64,000 nt of DNA. Origin: Pithys albifrons albifrons. Lineage: Eukaryota > Chordata > Aves > Passeriformes > Thamnophilidae. Positions 1 to 11,559 of the stretch are shown one piece after another; the stretch's first letter is position 1, and each line of letters begins with the position of its first letter. The notes beneath the pieces were generated by a model. The model had not been told where the DNA came from. It ran no database searches and saw nothing but the letters and a program-made list of their open reading frames with translations. The translations under genes were made by a program, and so were the position numbers. The stretch is taken from the NCBI RefSeq assembly GCF_047495875.1, contig NC_092474.1, forward strand, positions 8,325,001 to 8,389,000, given 5' to 3'.

Positions 1-300
1 ATGATGATCCTTTGCAGTTCAGCAGCTTCCCCCAAAAGCCTTCAGCTGCACAGGGATACTCAGCACCTGCTGGCTCCATCCCTGCCTGCACCCGGACACT
101 GGGATGGAGCCAGGCTTGATACCACTGTCAATCCCTGCCTGGCACCAGGTTAGATGTAGGCTCAGCCCTGCTACCAGTCCCACACACTGCAGCCCACTGG
201 CACTGGACAAGGTGTTTGCTGCAGCTCAGAGAGGCTGCAGAGCTCCCAAGTGGTGTTTAGCTTTCCAAGTTTGTAGCTGGAATGATGATTCTCATCACCA
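1..300. other. GC-moderate non-coding sequence
   Basis: No gene, repeat or structural signal stands out. The overlapping open frames on both strands are short and Pro/Ser/Cys-rich, as expected from non-coding sequence of this composition. Confidence 0.5.
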
Positions 301-560
301 CTTGAATTTAATTTAAATGGTTTGCTTCTGCTTTCATTTTATTGGCACCCATTAGATCCCCCTTGTACCTCTGGCATTTCCTTAATAGTCTTTTGACTCA
401 TCTGCTCTCAGGAGGAGAAACATTTTTTACAAGAACAATATGAAGTAACAGTTATAAAATCTGTAGCCCGGTGATAAATGTTAAGGACTCATATTCTTTT
501 ATTGGAAATTGCTGTCTTTCAAATGTTTAACAGATTTGTAAAAATAATTTCTCCAAAAGG
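300..560. promoter_or_regulatory. AT-rich block, possible conserved non-coding element
   Basis: Composition shifts to AT-rich and the sequence is complex rather than repetitive. It contains a TGACTCA AP-1-type core (about 394) and several A/T-rich homeodomain-like words. It is the first of many such blocks in the window. A regulatory role is inferred from composition only. Confidence 0.2.
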
Positions 561-940
561 TTACAGTTCTATTGAACTCCATTAGAGAGAGTCTGGGCTC
601 TAAATCACAGCCACGTCCCAGAGCCTGCGCATGGGGACACACCAAAGTCATCACTTTCCCCCTCATACCCACACCCCTGGCTCCTCTGCAGCATCATTCC
701 ATTGCCAGGACACTTCCCTTGACCCCCGGGTCCCCTCACTGCAGAAGAGGGGCTCCATGCTGGAATTCAGGTGTGAAATGATGAAGGGCCAGGGCTGCAG
801 CAGCTCCGGCTGTACCAGGACCCCAGATGGGAAATCATCACCTTGTTCTTTTTTCCCATCTCCTCATCCTGGCCTGTCGCATGCAGGGTGGAAAAGATTG
901 TATTTATCACCTGTCAGGGCTTGGCAGAGCTGAGTTACGT
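560..940. other. GC-moderate non-coding sequence
   Basis: Overlapping short open frames in several registers show no domain, splice-site pair or codon bias that would support a gene. No repeat was recognised. Confidence 0.45.
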
Positions 941-1290
941 GGAGCAGGACAGCATAAAATTATCATACACAAGCATGAAATTACAAAATCGCTCGGAACT
1001 GAACAACAAAATTATTTCATTTCTGAGGGAGGCCATTCCATTTTTTAGTCGTGACACCTCAACTGCCAAACTTTGAATTGAAATTGAGTGTGAGGTGCAT
1101 GGAATATAGACAGCAATAACAAGCAAAGGCATGTAAACTAGCCATGCAAATACACTACATTAATGGCCCCGGAAACCTCCCACAGGAGATATGTAACTAA
1201 ATAAATGTCACATGTCCCAATAACTCAACTTTTCTTATACATTGTGAAATGAATTATGCTGCAATCGGCACATGGGCTGCTTCTGGCGAC
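940..1290. promoter_or_regulatory. Possible conserved non-coding element with an octamer site
   Basis: This AT-rich, non-repetitive stretch holds a perfect POU octamer ATGCAAAT at 1144-1151. Near it are an ATTAATGG homeodomain-type word and AAATTGAG-like words. A high density of such sites is typical of enhancers near developmental genes. No conservation or binding data are available, so this is an inference. Confidence 0.3.
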
Positions 1291-1521
1291 GGGGCTCCCA
1301 TTTCCCTGGCGTTCCTGTGGATGGCATCTGATTGTGCTTTCCCCCTCCTAGTGTTTGATGCCAGAGGTAGGTGCTCACAGTACACATCAATCACTGGCTG
1401 GGTCTGTGGCTGCACGTTGGGTGCAGCAAGGCAGGACACAGCTCCTCTAACTGCAGTTTTGTGATGGTGTCCCTGCCCTTTGTGAGAACTTTCCTGCAGT
1501 GTTTGGGTGTGCAGGCAGCAT

Positions 1522-1575
1522 GGAACCACAGAATCCTTAAGGCTGGAAAAGACCTTTAGGATCGTCAAGTCCAAC
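1522..1575 (-). mobile_element. CR1 LINE, 3'-end tip
   Basis: On the + strand this reads cacagaatccttaaggctgg followed by aaaagacctttagg and tcgtcaagtccaac, which is the inverted 3' end of an avian CR1. Only about 54 bp can be matched, and the rest is missing or too diverged. The wording (ggctggaaaagacc) is that of an older CR1 subfamily. No coding capacity remains. Confidence 0.8.
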
Positions 1576-1579
1576 AATG

Positions 1580-2345
1580 ATGTTATTGCATCTCACTCCA
1601 GCTACAGAATCCCCTGAATCCCAAAGCAGAGCTCACATTTCCATCTCACCATCACAGCCAAGGCTCAGGGCTGCTCTATATGTGCTGGAAGGTCTGGCAG
1701 AGCCACACAGGGTTTATTAGGCTGTGTATGCCAACCTGGCACCATGCAGGGAGGGAACAGCAGCTCCCTTCCCATCAGCTTCCTCACTGGACAGCTTGGT
1801 GGGTGAGCCTGGCTCTGCCAGGACCAGCCCCCAGCACTCTGCTGAGGAGCATCAGAGCAGTTCCATTCTATTGTAACCAGTAGCATCCCAATGACTGTCG
1901 GCAAGAGGGTCCCAGAGGAGCAATATTTTATAAACACTATTTGTGTCAGAGCTTATTGTGTGTTTGTGTGGCTTTCCCCAGGGATGGGAGCCCGGGGTGT
2001 AAATAACACAGCCCTGCACCACACCACCTCAGCCAGGGGTGCCCCTCGGGGCCAGGGCCTGCCCGGGTGTGCAGTGGGGCCAGGCAGGAACTGCTGGGGT
2101 GGGTGAGCAGCAAGCAGTTGGGCTGGGGAGGAGGCAGCGCGATCCATCACGGGGGATGTATTTGTCAGCTCCCTCCACTGTGCTGATGGGCTGTGCAGGG
2201 TCTGAGCAGAGCAAACCAAATGAGATGGTAAATAAAATTAAAGACAGAGGGAAATCACAGTCTGGGGTTGGGAAAGACACCCACCTGCCTCCTGTCAGGC
2301 TGGATCACCCACCCCAAGGCACCACAGGCTTCTGCTGTTGCTTTT
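1580..2345. other. Non-coding sequence, nothing recognised
   Basis: Mixed composition, GC-richer after 2000. Open frames on both strands overlap and have no recognisable domains. No repeat family, RNA gene or promoter signal is visible. Confidence 0.45.
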
Positions 2346-2347
2346 GC

Positions 2348-2412
2348 TCATTGCTCCCTGCATCCCTACCTGCACCCATCCCTGCCTGCATCCCTGTCTT
2401 CATCCCTGCCTG
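2348..2412. repeat. Imperfect C/T-rich short tandem repeat
   Basis: Variants of the word CCTGCATCCCTG recur about five times (cctgcatccct, cctgcacccatccctg, cctgcatccctg, cttcatccctgcctg). It is a small decayed minisatellite. The frames reading through it give Ile-Pro-Ala repeats, which are an artefact of the repeat. Confidence 0.6.
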
Positions 2413-3480
2413 ACCAGTGAGGGGGATTGCCCTGTGCAGCCCAGATGTGCCAGGATTACCCAGCCTGGGTATTTAAACTGGCCACAAAACCAGCCCAAAA
2501 AGCCACCCTGGGGCTGGGAGCAGGACAGCCTGTTCCTGCCTGGCTCTCAGCATCGAGCAGTAGCCCAGCCCCAAGTGGACATTCCGTGGAGTCAACACCC
2601 CACGCCTTCTCACAGAAACTTTAATCCCAGAAGACTGATATCTTTTAAACACCATCCTTCTGCTCTGCTTGCTTTAAATGAGGAAGAGAGATTTTGCAAG
2701 GGTAAGAATTTCTGACTGGGGCCCAGCAGCACTGGAAGCACCTCATGTAATGGGGAGTTTCCAGAGAACAAAGATTCCCAGTGATTTATGATGGAGGAGC
2801 AAACCTGCCCCTTGCCTCTCCCAGGCAAGCCTTTGATGCCGCCCCTTTAATCCTTGGCCACCTCATACTAATTAGAACTGTAAGACAGTCTTTAACTAAA
2901 AACAAGAAAAGGTTTCTCCATATAATGAGAAGCCTCTGGCAGCAGCCCCTGTGTTCTCCCCCTCTTCAGTATCCATCCCCTCCTGTTCCATTTGAATCCA
3001 GCAATGGGGAGCCATGGAGGATCCAAAGAAGCATTCCCCAAAGGTGGCACTAGTCCATCCTCCCCAGACTGATCACTCACCCTGCAAGTGTGGGCAGGAC
3101 TGAGGGGTCCCTGTCCCAAGCCACTGAGCCAGGCACAGGCACAGGATGGAGCATCTCCCTGCTGTGTGACAGGGGAGACCACGGGAATGAGCTGATGCTG
3201 AGAAGCAGGGGGGGAAGGAGATGAAGGAGATGGTGCAGGAAAGGGAGGGGGGATGTAAACCTGCTTTTCCATAACTTAAAAAAGGCAAGCCATGATCAGG
3301 CAGCTGGTATGATGAATTCCAGGGCATGGAAATGTGGAGGGGAGAATCTCAGTGTAGCTCTTGGTGATCCCCAGGGTTGGTGAGGGCACAGGAGGTATTG
3401 AGCACTGCTCTGCCCTGCCTGAGCTGTAAAAGGGAAGGAGAGGCTGGGAAATTATCATCAGTTTAAGTCAGTTCAACTTC
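2413..3480. other. Non-coding sequence, nothing firmly recognised
   Basis: GC-moderate, with an AT-richer pocket at about 2830-2930. One exon-like segment (2616-2701) was considered and set aside. From 3080 to 3460 the sequence is purine-rich and contains no identifiable feature. Confidence 0.4.
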
Positions 3481-3483
3481 AGT

Positions 3484-4135
3484 TCTCAGAAAAATATTGG
3501 AACAAATGATCAAACAAACTATTTATAAGCACCAAGAAGATAACAGGGTGAGTAGCAGCCAACATGGGTTTGTCAAGAACAAATCGTGGCAAACTGATCT
3601 AATTTTCATCTGCGACAGGGTAATAGGCCTTCTCGATAGAAAAGAAGCAGTAAATGTCATATCTTGACTTTAATAAGATTTTTGACACCGTCTTATATGA
3701 CATTCTCACAAGCAAGCTGAGGAATCAGAGTTGAGATGAAAATACTATTTGGTGAGGGTAAAACCAGTTGAAAAACTGAAGTTAGAGACTAGTCAGTGAT
3801 GGTTGGATAGAATGAGAACTGTTGGATAGCTCTGTCCAATATCCAGTGCTATTCACTATCTGACCCATGTGATGGAAAAATATAATTATTGAATTTACAA
3901 TCTTTGAATGCATTAGAGGGCAGAATCTGAATGTCAAATGTCTTGAGAAATGCTAGAATTTATTGAGAGAAGCAGGAATTTATCTGCTGCATCCAGGTGC
4001 AGAGTACAGCCCCTGGAATTACTGGTGTGACAGGAGGAAAGGATCTCAGAATTATTCCAGATCAGAAGTTGAAATTAGGCCAACAATATCATGATGCTGA
4101 AGGAAAAGCAAATAATTTGCAGGGAAAAGCATCAT
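3484..4135 (+). mobile_element. Ancient CR1/L3-like LINE, reverse transcriptase remnant
   Basis: This is a degenerate internal piece of a CR1-clade LINE polymerase ORF. Codons at 3660-3719 still translate as LDFNKIFDTV followed by a YDILTSKL-like stretch. That corresponds to the LDFSKAFDTV block of CR1/L3 reverse transcriptases, which carries the first catalytic Asp. Upstream, 3555-3600 (catgggtttgtcaagaacaa) matches the preceding HGFVKNK block. Downstream, around 4040-4125, ggatctcagaattattccag and the following words match the KDLGVIVDHKL block. Frameshifts, stops and a gap between these blocks show that it is dead. It is much older than the avian CR1 3'-ends elsewhere in the window. Confidence 0.85.
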
Positions 4136-5090
4136 TTGTGATGGGCAGGATGCAATTTTTGCCACCAATTCGGCAATACCCAGGAGCAGCTGAGGCTGTT
4201 TGAGGTTTGACAACAGGGGCACTAGGATGGAGTCCACAGCAGAGCAAGGAGAAGGATGAGAGACTTGCAGTGCTCTGCCTGAGTGAAGGGGGTAGATGAA
4301 TGTCTGAGGAACTTGTGCCTTCCCACCTGAGTACCTGTGATGCTTCCTCTGAGAGGTGCAAAGCCCTGACCCAGGGCAGGGCAATGCTGGGAATGGCTCC
4401 AGGAGCCCCATGTGTGAGCAGCCCCCATGCTGAGACTGCCCAGGGCACACAGAGCTTTTCTGTGTGTGATGGCTTTGCTCAGCTCTCAGGACAGTCTCCA
4501 CTCTGGAGTGCTCCCTGAATCAATGTGTGGTCTCCTCACTGGAGGGACACCCACAATCCCCAGGAACAGGATCCTTCTCCCACCACTGCCAACCAGAGCT
4601 CTGTGCACCCCATCACCTCTGCCAGTGACCAAGGAGTGAGCCAGGAGAACCAAAGGCATGACAACAAAAGGGTATCTGGCTGTGACACAGTGGGCTTGGG
4701 GCCTCGGGCCAGCACCCCCTGCAGACACCAGTGGCACCAAACTTATTGCTCTTGGTTTTGGCAAGGTTGGAAATATTGTGTGTGTGTCCAGAGCAAGAGG
4801 AAGGGGAAATACACGAGCAGGGAGTCTGGCAGGGCCCTTGGTGCTGCCCTGAGCTGCTGACACAGTGGGAAGAGTGGCCAGAGCCATGGGGAGGGACAGA
4901 GATCAGTGGGTCAAACAGCGTTGGGGGAGTAAAGGTGGGCTGGGGACACACAACTGCTTCCCTCTGCACCTTCTGTCCAGGGCAGGAGGCAGGGCAGAGA
5001 GAGGCAGAGGACAAAAATCCTGAGCAGAGAGCCCCTTCACTGCCCCAGCCCTGAGTGCTGGGTGCAGATGTGCCAGCAGAGCCTGGCCAC
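4136..5090. other. GC-moderate non-coding sequence
   Basis: No recognisable gene or repeat. Long overlapping frames on both strands between 4220 and 5090 are Pro/Ser/Gln-rich and show no domain. They look like composition-driven open frames. Confidence 0.45.
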
Positions 5091-5725
5091 AAAGAGTTAA
5101 AGCTGCTTTGCCAGACTGTGAATTCTCAGCGAGTCTCCCACATGCAGCCAAACAACAGCTTGACATTTTCCATCCTTCACGAGAAAGACAAAGGCGTGAA
5201 GATATTCCCATGATTCCTTTCTGCATGCCTAACTACGAGCTCAGGTGCAGCAGCATTTGCCCTGGACCGGCCTCATCAACATGAAGGGCGAACTCATCGT
5301 TTCTGCATCTTTCCTCGCCACTGCTTGATTAATTGGCTCACGACGACGCTGGCTGAATACCTAATGCCTCCCCTGTCCCTGTTCTTTCTTCACAGCCTTT
5401 TGCTGCATTTACATATACTTTATATTCCATAATTTTCACACACACACAAAAAATGGGAGCACATCTCGGTAATTTGATGTAATGACGGCATGTCACCAAA
5501 AAGAGGAATTAGAAAAATCTGTAGGTATTTAATTTATTCTTGTTTTTTTCAAGTAGATCTCTCGGAGAAAGGCATTAATATTCATGTGCATGAAAAAAGT
5601 GCCCTCAAAAGGAAATTTCCAGCATTTTAGTTTAAATTAAATACATTTTTAAAGAAACAATATTTAACTGATAATGCTTAAAGGCAAAATTAACAAAAGT
5701 AGCAATTTTTACCTACCAAAGAAAG
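5090..5725. promoter_or_regulatory. Strong candidate conserved non-coding element
   Basis: A long AT-rich, non-repetitive stretch with many binding-site-like words. These include TTGATTAATTGG (paired/homeodomain type, about 5326), ATTAATATTCATG (about 5575) and a 6-bp inverted repeat TTCATG-TG-CATGAA at 5580-5593. Several A/T runs lie between 5620 and 5715. A short (CA)5 run is at about 5440. The start at about 5100 is marked by a clear composition change. Enhancer function is inferred, and no target gene is visible. Confidence 0.4.
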
Positions 5726-7740
5726 GTTTTGTCTCAGGGGTTTCTAGGAAAACTACCCTCACATGAAATAACACTCTGCTTTTCCAAGGAGGGATTCAAT
5801 GAGTCCAAGAGGGAGGGCAGGGGGAGGCAAAGACCTTTTGCATTGCCCAGTGTGTGGGGGTTTACTGGACAATATTCCACAGCACATCCACTGGGGAGGC
5901 TCAGCACAGATCCAGGCTGCCCAAGCCCTGGGATTTCCCTCAGACCCACAGCCTGTGGCTCACTGGGATTTAATAAAAAGTCTGGCCATGCTGTGGCTTG
6001 GGTTCTTTTCCCAACAACACAAGAAAGGGTAAAATAGAAACCAAAGAGATGATTTTGTGGAAACCAAGCACAAACTATTGAGTAAACAGAACACTGTGAC
6101 CGATACAGGTGGCAACTCCCCCAGTTAATTCCAGCTCACCTCATCAAGAAGTAAAATGGCAAAAATAAACACCAACTTTTCCAGGAGCTGACAGTAAGAG
6201 GCAGCCCTGACCAGCAGAGCTGGTGGAGGGGTTTGGAGGTGTTGAGGTTGCTCAGAAGGAACAGGAGCAGCACGAGCAGTGAGGAGGATCCCTGGGGTGG
6301 GGGGCACTGGGCTAGATTTCAGGGCAGTACCAGGGTGAGTACCAGTACCAGCAGGCTGATCCGGAGGGATGCAGTGAGAATGAGGGTCTGGAACCAAGTG
6401 GGATGCTGTCCTCTGCCAGGACAGGCTTGGGGACTGGAGCAGTCTGGCCACACTCCACCCCACTGTGACTAGGAACAAGTATCAAACACAAGAACCCATG
6501 TGGCCAGGTTATTCCCAAATCTTCCCCCTTGGTGTGCTGCCACCCAGTCCCAGAGGGCACCCAGACCCAGGGAGGAGGGAACAGCACCTGGCACCACTCT
6601 GGGTCTCTGAACACCCTTGGGGTGTAGACATCCAGCCCCAGGGAGCAGCAGCCAGCACTGGTCTGACAGCAGCTGAAGTGATCCACAGCGGAGAAGGCTT
6701 CAAGGATGCACGTCCTTGAAAAGAAAAAAATAAATCTTCAGTACTGGGACTGCCTGTAAATTCCTCCTTGTTAGCAGGGCTGGGAACTAGTGGGGATTCA
6801 GGAAGGGCCTGGCTCAGCCCCACTCCCCCAGGGTGCTCCTGGCAAACAATCTTGTTGGAAGATGCTGTTGGGTTCTGCAAACACTTTGCCTCTCCTGCCA
6901 GCACAAAACTGCCTTAATCTGGTCTTCCAGAAATAAAACTTCCCATCTTTGTCCTGGCACATTACAAAAAAGATTATCCTCTGGATTAAATAAAATTATG
7001 GGGTTTATTTCTCAAGTGTGAAAGGCTGAGCCTGCCAGAGGGTCTGGATAAGCCCTGGGAAGGCTCTCTGCTGGTGGGAGAAGCTGCCTGAGTTTGAGCA
7101 GGATTGCATGGCTGGGCAGAGGCTCCAGAGAGGTTCTAAATTGGTCTCCTGATATTTTATGAAATAACTTTTTTTTCATAAAGTACTTCTTGATATTTTT
7201 ATGTTTATCTATTTTAACTTCAGATCGGACTCATGAAAAATACATGAGGAGTAAGTGGTTTCTACAAATGTTTTATACATGATTTGGGAACAGACAGTAT
7301 TCCAAAAGAGGAGAATAATCCTTTCTACTCCAGTGAGGTACTGGCAGGGTTGACTTGGAAGGGATGAGGGGGGTTCCCATGGGTACAGAGCTGCTGCTGC
7401 CTCTTGGTAGCACCAGCTGGGCAATGTCACCTTCCCCAAAACACCTGGTGCAGGGTGTCCATTGGATACCTACGAGCAGGAGGGGTAACACCCCACTAAA
7501 CACAGAGCTCTGTGGGGCTGTGCTTCATCCATGCAGGGGCTTCAGGCCAAAGCAGGAGGCAGGGAATGGATGAATGGATAGTCAGAATGCCTGGTCCTGC
7601 AAGGGAAAGCTGGAAGCAAAGGGCTCCACAGGAGAGGCAGGAACATATCCCACCCGAGGATGGCCACAGCACAGCCCCTCACAGGGACATGACAGGCTGA
7701 GGATGAGGATGCTGAGCTGATGTTATTTGCTGCAGTGAGG
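5726..7740. other. Non-coding sequence with no recognised feature
   Basis: Mostly GC-moderate, with an AT-rich pocket at 7140-7330. Open frames up to about 130 codons overlap one another on opposite strands between 6125 and 6905 and carry no motif. No CR1 fragment, tandem repeat or promoter-like CpG cluster is seen. Confidence 0.45.
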
Positions 7741-8290
7741 GCAACTAAAGAGTTAACACAATATTTCATTGGCTTCCTCCCTCATAGCATACATTATCTT
7801 TGACTGTGTAATATGATGCAAAGTTTTTTAAATGATACAATTGTATTCTATTATATTCCCCTCTTCAGGGAGATTTTAGGCTCATTTTTTGCATGAATGA
7901 TACCGGCTCGATGCATTTCAATGCTGACACAGAGAGCTCTGTAGGCACACACCGCAGAGAGGGTTATAGCAAGTGCACGAATAAATGCAAAAACATATGG
8001 CAACATGAGGAAACTCTACATTTTTTATTATATAAAAGCAGAACTCGTGTTCCCAGATACAGTGTGCAGGATCTGAAAGATGAAGTCACCGTATCCTTTA
8101 GATGGATTTTTATAGGATTTGCTTAAAATAAAATCTAAACAGGGATCCTGTGCAAATTTTCCCCTTCAGAGAATTCAACTGTGAATCAAATTTTGCCTGA
8201 TCCACAGATGAAAATCAGTTTGGGGGTTTCTTCTCTGGCTCTCCAATGAGCCTTTGTCCAGCTTAACTGAATTTAGAATAATCTCTGCTC
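7740..8290. promoter_or_regulatory. Candidate conserved non-coding element
   Basis: AT-rich, non-repetitive sequence from about 7745, with ATTTGCATGAATGA-like words near 7890. Further words such as AAATGATACAATTG lie near 7830, and an ATATAAAAGC TATA-like word at about 8031. The sequence returns to GC-rich near 8290. No reading frame with coding character spans it. Regulatory function is inferred from site density. Confidence 0.3.
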
Positions 8291-8930
8291 CAATGAGGCC
8301 CTGGGTACAGAGCTGGGCAGGGAGCAGGAATGGAGCCTCTCACAGCAGAGGACAGGGCAGCCAGGCTGCCCAGCACTGGAAGGACCCCTAAACCTCCCCC
8401 TCCTCCTCACCACAGGGATGCATCCAGTCTCCACAACCCCATAGGTTGTCCACACCAGGATTTCCCAGCCCACAGCCCCCCGGCAGCAGCAAGACCCAGG
8501 GACTCCACGAGGCCAGGACTTCCTGTGGTGGCAGGTTCCCAAGCTGGGGCCAAAGCCAGCACAGGGAAGCTTTCCCAGGAGAAAGGGGGTTGATGGACTG
8601 CTGCTGGCATCCCAAAGAGAGGTGGAAGAGAAAAGCCATGTGACCCCTTTCACACATTTCTTCTCCCTGTTTTCCTGCCTGTTTCCAACCCTGTCCTGTG
8701 GAGAATGGCCACACCCAGTCCAGTGTCCACCTTTACCTGGCTGGAGGAGGCCATGGAGGGCTACCCACCCAGGAGGGTGGTCTGGTCACAGCCCTTCACC
8801 TGCCCTGAGCCTCTCCCCGCACTGAGCATCCTCCAAACATGGAGCACTGTCCCAGCACATCTGCCCTGGCTGGGATCCCCTTCCATGGGGTCCTCACCCC
8901 ACAGCTCTCTAGAGGTAGCAGGGAAGGACG
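8290..8930. other. GC-rich non-coding sequence
   Basis: Overlapping frames on both strands are Pro/Trp/Cys-rich and unrecognisable. No repeat or splice signal combination was found. Confidence 0.45.
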
Positions 8931-9290
8931 CTCTGAAGGCTGCTGGCGAAGGTCTTAAAAGAAATTATAGCCTGCATAAAAATATTCACTCCAGCCAAGG
9001 GCCTTAAACCATTCCCCTGAGCATTGAACAGTGACTGAAAGTGTATTACTGTGCACTTAAGGTTACTGCGGTAACCCAAGGTCAGACAGCGGCGCGGTAT
9101 ATCCAGGCAACTCGGGATGGATTTGCTTCAGTGCTGGACTGGGAAAGCAGAGCCTTCACCAGGTTCAGGAATTTAACTCAATATTCAATTTACCCTGGAA
9201 TCAATTTTGATGGAGTACAATTCCCATTTATAATCCCAGGTTATTGCCAGCACTGGCGTTTGATTAGACACCAGCAGACCCAGGTGAAAT
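8930..9290. promoter_or_regulatory. Candidate conserved non-coding element with an RFX-like palindrome
   Basis: This AT-richer stretch includes GGTTAC-TGCG-GTAACC at 9060-9075, a perfect 6-bp inverted repeat. It differs by one base from an RFX X-box layout (two half sites GTTACT and GGTAAC spaced by 2). CpG words follow (cagcggcgcggta, about 9089-9101). Then come AAT-rich words such as ccctggaatcaattttgatg at about 9193. A reading frame crosses it, but its YYCAL start has no V-segment context. Confidence 0.3.
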
Positions 9291-10090
9291 GTGCCCCTTG
9301 TCCCCCAGGGGCCCACACATGCTGCACTGCACCCTGGCACCTGCAGCCCCTTGAAGGACCAACTCTCCCTGCACAGGGGCCTCAGTGGGAGCCTCAGACA
9401 CATCCAGCCCCCCTCAGCCCTTCCTTCCCTCCTTCCTGGAATCTCTCCTCTCCCACTACACCGCTCAGTGTTTAGAGATGAGAGGGAAGGGCGGAAGAGC
9501 TGTAATATTTCTCTCTCTCTTAACTTTAAGCTCCCATGAATTTAGAATTCTTTTCTCTGAGGGGCTAATTATATAATTTCAATGTTTACTCTGTGCAGAC
9601 GGATCTCGTAAGATGGTGCCCCAGAGACACAGGAGCTGGATTTAAACCCTGGAAAGAGAGCACTCACTGGATGACTTTATGGTAGGGCTCACATCACAAG
9701 CCTCTGCTGTTCGTTTGCTGGGCATGGGATCTGCTGCAGTTTTTGCCTTGGCTGCCTTTGATTATTGGTCATTGAAGCTTCATTTCCTCATTGCTGCTCC
9801 AAAACCAAACACATGGCTGAGTGCTCATGGTGCCCACACGGCTCTGCCCTAGAGCCTCCATGCTGCCCAAATTGCTCTGTTTCAGCAATTTCCTGACACA
9901 GGGAGGTCACCCTGTTGCTCTCAGACCTGCTCAGTGACCACCCCAAAGCCCCAGATCTCACTGTACAGAAGTAAAGGAGCAACTCACCCTCCTGTCTCCT
10001 ATATGGGAGATGAGACACATCACCAGACTCCAGCCTTCTTCCCTTTCCCCTTAGGAGAACATTTCTTGTAATTACAGGACCAAAGAAGCC
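9291..10090. other. Non-coding sequence
   Basis: C-rich at first (9290-9470), then mixed, with an AT-rich pocket at 9500-9600. No repeats, RNA genes or credible coding segments are visible. Confidence 0.4.
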
Positions 10091-10900
10091 ATTTTTGCCA
10101 GTCACTATTCACAGATATTTACATTTAACATATTTTGGCTTCCTGGATTAGAAATGAAAATTATTCTGTGCCCAGCTTAATTTTAAAGTTACCATTGTGC
10201 TTAGGAGACAGATGCTGAATACAAAAGGGAAAGATTTCAAACTGCACAGTTAATTGAACACAACAAAAAAGTACAGTATGAGGAAAATTTCACTGTTTTT
10301 TTCCCATGGAACCAGGAAGTGGATTATCCATTTACAGGGTTCACCACTCCCCAGCCATGAGCTGTCCCTTTAACCACTGCTAAATTGTTTTCTGACAGCC
10401 CTTGCTGCAATTTTATCCCCTGACATTTGATTTACATATGATCTTTAAGCACCAGCACTGCTGTAATAGCTATTTGGTTAATATTCAAATCACTCCGTGA
10501 TGTCACATACCTTGATAGGTCATTTCACTGCAGCTCGGCAAAATGCATGTAAAAATAAATGTATAACTAATGAAATAAACTGATTAAGGAGAGAAATCAA
10601 TCGTTTTACTGCTGTAGTGAAGATCCAGCAGTTAATTTAGCATGGATCTGCAAGGGTGCGTGTTAATAGAACAGGCTCTCATCTAATTGGTGCCACAGTA
10701 AATGAAATACAGTAATATTCCATGATGCATTGGAAGAGTTCACTTCATTTTCTCTGCTCTTTCCTGAGAACTGTTTACAGCACAATGGATTTCATGGATT
10801 TATTTATTTATTTTTCTGGCACAAGGTGGCAGAACCTGGCTGATCCTCATTAACCCATCCCAATTAGTAAGTCCAACAACTTCCTTACAATAACTTCTTT
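10090..10900. promoter_or_regulatory. Strong candidate conserved non-coding element
   Basis: About 800 bp of continuous AT-rich, non-repetitive sequence, one of the longest such blocks in the window. It contains a TGATGTCACAT CRE-like word at about 10499 and an AAAATGCATG word at about 10540. Several ATTAAT/TAATT cores lie near 10575-10690, and a TCTAATTGGTGCC word at about 10681. No open frame with coding character runs through it. It would be a good first target for an alignment across birds and other amniotes. Confidence 0.4.
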
Positions 10901-11129
10901 AATCAAGACCCACAGGGCACAGGAACACCTATTTTCATTTGTTTGGAGCTTTTTAAAGTTTTCTCATCATTGCTGGGAGCTGCTGCCCTGCAGGCAGAGG
11001 GGCCAGGCTGCAACAGGGGTCTGACAGTCCCCAGAGGTCTCACTGCCCCATTTGTTCACCTTCTGGCATTGGTGTTTGCCAGCCCAGCTCAGGACACCAG
11101 GAAGGATCCCAAACAGTGAAGGGCAATTC
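10901..11129. other. Non-coding spacer
   Basis: GC-moderate sequence between the AT-rich block and the CR1 copy. Nothing was recognised. Confidence 0.4.
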
Positions 11130-11559
11130 AGCTGATGAAGGGTCTAGAGAGTAAGTCCTGTGAGGAGCAGCTGAGGGAGCTGTGGGGAGAACAAGTCTGG
11201 AGAAAAGGAGACTTGGGGTACCTTCCCACTCTCTACAATGGTGTGACAGGAGGGTGAAGCCAGGTGGGACTGGGTTCTACTCACAGGGAACAAGGGACAG
11301 AACAAGAGGAAACAACCTCAAGCTCTGCCAGAGGAGGGTCATGCTGGACATCAAGAGGAATTTCTTCACTGAAAGGGTTGTCAGGCATTGGAAGGGGCTG
11401 CCCTGGAAGGCTTGGCGTGCCCATCCCTGGAGGTGTTCAGGAACAACTGGATGTGGCATTCAGTGCTCTGGGCTGGGAGACAAGGTGGGGGTCAGTTACA
11501 GGCTGGATTCAGTGATTTGGAGGTCTTTTCTGACTTCAGCGATTCTGGGATTCTATGAT
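11130..11559 (+). mobile_element. CR1 LINE 3' end, sense orientation
   Basis: About 430 bp of avian CR1 3' region in sense orientation. It begins near the gaagggtctagagagtaagt word and runs through caagaggaaacaacctcaag and gaggaatttcttcac. It ends in a decayed gattctgggattctatg tail, the remains of the 8-bp CR1 terminal repeat. It belongs to the same subfamily as the copy at 47.4 kb. The 179-codon frame across it is a by-product of the repeat. It is 5'-truncated, as most CR1 copies are. Confidence 0.93.

Noticed and set aside
2616..2701. Exon-like segment with TTCTCACAG acceptor and GGTAAGAA donor and one open frame
   Set aside because: Only 28 open codons with no recognisable peptide. Such combinations are common by chance in 64 kb.
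9041..9475. Open frame starting with YYCAL, resembling the end of an immunoglobulin or T-cell receptor V segment
   Set aside because: No framework residues upstream, no recombination signal heptamer/nonamer after the Cys, and the surrounding sequence looks like a non-coding element. The match is a few residues only.
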